A stretch of 64,000 nt of DNA from Propioniciclava coleopterorum (GTDB taxonomy: Bacteria; Actinomycetota; Actinomycetes; Propionibacteriales; Propionibacteriaceae), in the NCBI RefSeq assembly GCF_011393335.1, contig NZ_CP049865.1, forward strand, positions 372,001 to 436,000, written 5' to 3'. Numbering within the stretch: position 1 is the stretch's first letter; each line of letters opens with the position of its first letter. This document shows, in pieces, positions 63,331-64,000 of this stretch. The position numbers and the translations under genes are program-made. Below the pieces are notes generated by a model that was not told where the DNA came from, did no database searches, and saw nothing but the letters and a program-made list of their open reading frames with translations.

Positions 63331-63705
63331 TCACGAGCCGGCCGTGTGGCAGACCGCCTCGACGTTGTTGCCGTCCGGGTCCCGGACGAAGGCGCCGTAG
63401 TAGTGGGCGTGGTATTCGGGCCACACCTGGGGCACGTCGACGACGTCAGCGCCCATCTCCTGGGCGGCGACGAAGAAGGCGTCCACAGCCGCTTCGTCCG
63501 GCGCGGCGAAGGCGAGGTGCGATTCCCGGTTGGACGCGCCGGGCGCGGGGCCCGCGATCCAGAACCCCGCCTCGCCGTCCGCGCCGTACCCGATCGCGAC
63601 GCCGGAGTCGACCTGCCTGGTGTGACCCAGCGGGGCCAGCACCGCGTCGTAGAACCGGGCGGACGCGGCCACGTCGGCCACGCTGATCCCGCAGTGATCC
63701 ATCAT
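63331..63705 (-). CDS. VOC-family (glyoxalase/bleomycin-resistance fold) protein
   Basis: 124 residues, one VOC domain pair: MDHCGISVADVAASARFYDAVLAPLG ... HYYGAFVRDPDGNNVEAV. Metal ligands H4 and the late E of NNVEAV are present. Enzymatic role unknown. A paralogue lies just upstream on the same strand. Confidence 0.88.
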   Translation of the reverse strand: MMDHCGISVADVAASARFYDAVLAPLGHTRQVDSGVAIGYGADGEAGFWIAGPAPGASNRESHLAFAAPDEAAVDAFFVAAQEMGADVVDVPQVWPEYHAHYYGAFVRDPDGNNVEAVCHTAGS

Positions 63706-63816
63706 GGCGGCAGCCTAGGCCGACCCGGTCGGCCAGGAGCCGCGTTCGAGGAGTCGACGGACCGACCGCAGATCGTCACGCTGTGGGGTCGCCCCCGAGG
63801 CGCGGCGACGGCGGCG

Positions 63817-64000
63817 TCAGGCCTCGGCCGTGTGGCACACCGCCTCGACGTTGTTGCCGTCGGGATCCCGCACGAAAGCGCCGTAGTAGTGCTCGTGGTA
63901 CTCCGGCCACAGCCGCGGCCGGTGCAGCACCTCCGCGCCCAGCGCCTCGGCGGCCGCGAACCAGGCGTCCACGGCGGCCACATCGGGCGCGGAGAACGCG
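63817..64000 (-). CDS. VOC-family protein, paralogue of the preceding gene (partial, runs off right edge)
   Basis: Only the last ~60 codons are inside the window. They end EYHEHYYGAFVRDPDGNN-VEAVCHTAEA, almost the same as the neighbour's EYHAHYYGAFVRDPDGNN-VEAVCHTAGS. The pair is a tandem duplication about 110 bp apart. Confidence 0.85.
   Translation of the reverse strand, partial: AFSAPDVAAVDAWFAAAEALGAEVLHRPRLWPEYHEHYYGAFVRDPDGNNVEAVCHTAEA

Overview
The window is high-GC DNA, with ATG/GTG starts, very short or overlapping intergenic junctions, and lipid II amidation genes of the MurT/GatD type. It looks like a Gram-positive actinobacterium. I would guess the Propionibacteriales, but that placement is inference. 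The left third (about 1-21,760) is an accessory, mobile-element-like region. The remainder is mostly ordinary chromosomal metabolism and transport.

Accessory region. 1-2,787 (minus) is a plasmid/ICE-type operon: an ArdC-like antirestriction protein, a primase-polymerase and a DUF2637 membrane/HTH protein that runs off the left edge. An AraC-type regulator follows, cut by an IS3-family element (3,750-5,101). A 371-codon C5-cytosine methyltransferase gene is split exactly by a 6.3 kb element (about 5,849-12,176) of the recombinase-in-trio (RIT) type. That element has three overlapping tyrosine recombinase genes and 132-bp terminal inverted repeats. It also carries a decayed inverted copy of the third recombinase's 3' end and a two-gene cargo, whose second gene (HEPN-like motif) is broken by an ISL3-family IS with a perfect 8-bp target duplication. 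Then come a MobF relaxase-helicase (13,013-16,635), a small membrane protein, and a cluster of a DprA-like protein, a small zinc-ribbon protein, a Dam-type adenine methylase, a ParB-like protein and an HTH protein (17,184-21,444). Nested palindromes at 21,584-21,758 mark the passage into different DNA.

Chromosomal part. 21,801-25,500 holds a BlaI/M56-peptidase pair and a DsbA/CcdA disulfide pair facing each other across BlaI-type operators. 25,532-29,630 pairs a photolyase operon with a divergent B12-dependent (CarH-like) light-sensing regulator. 29,674-35,708 holds small membrane, OmpA-like, lipoprotein, APH-like, TfoX-like, DUF1697 and DUF2200 genes. 35,804-41,564 holds a ROK repressor facing an ascorbate-type PTS (IIA-IIB-IIC) and a transketolase. 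41,699-44,812 is a betaine/choline-type ABC importer, followed by murT-gatD and tRNA-Lys. 47,187-50,600 is a sugar ABC importer. 51,293-61,100 holds a peroxiredoxin, a second sugar-binding protein with a divergent LacI regulator, and a plant-polysaccharide set (BNR-4 protein, CE7-type esterase, GH28 pectinase), two of which share an upstream operator-like sequence. 61,190-64,000 holds a LMW-PTP/ArsC-like protein, DUF1877, an Fpg/Nei-like protein, tRNA-Leu and tandem VOC proteins.

Data quality. Eight otherwise well-conserved genes each carry one apparent -1 shift that a single missing G or C would repair, seven of them in short G or C runs. This pattern suggests residual assembly indels rather than real pseudogenes. 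The methyltransferase, AraC and cargo-gene interruptions are structural and look real.
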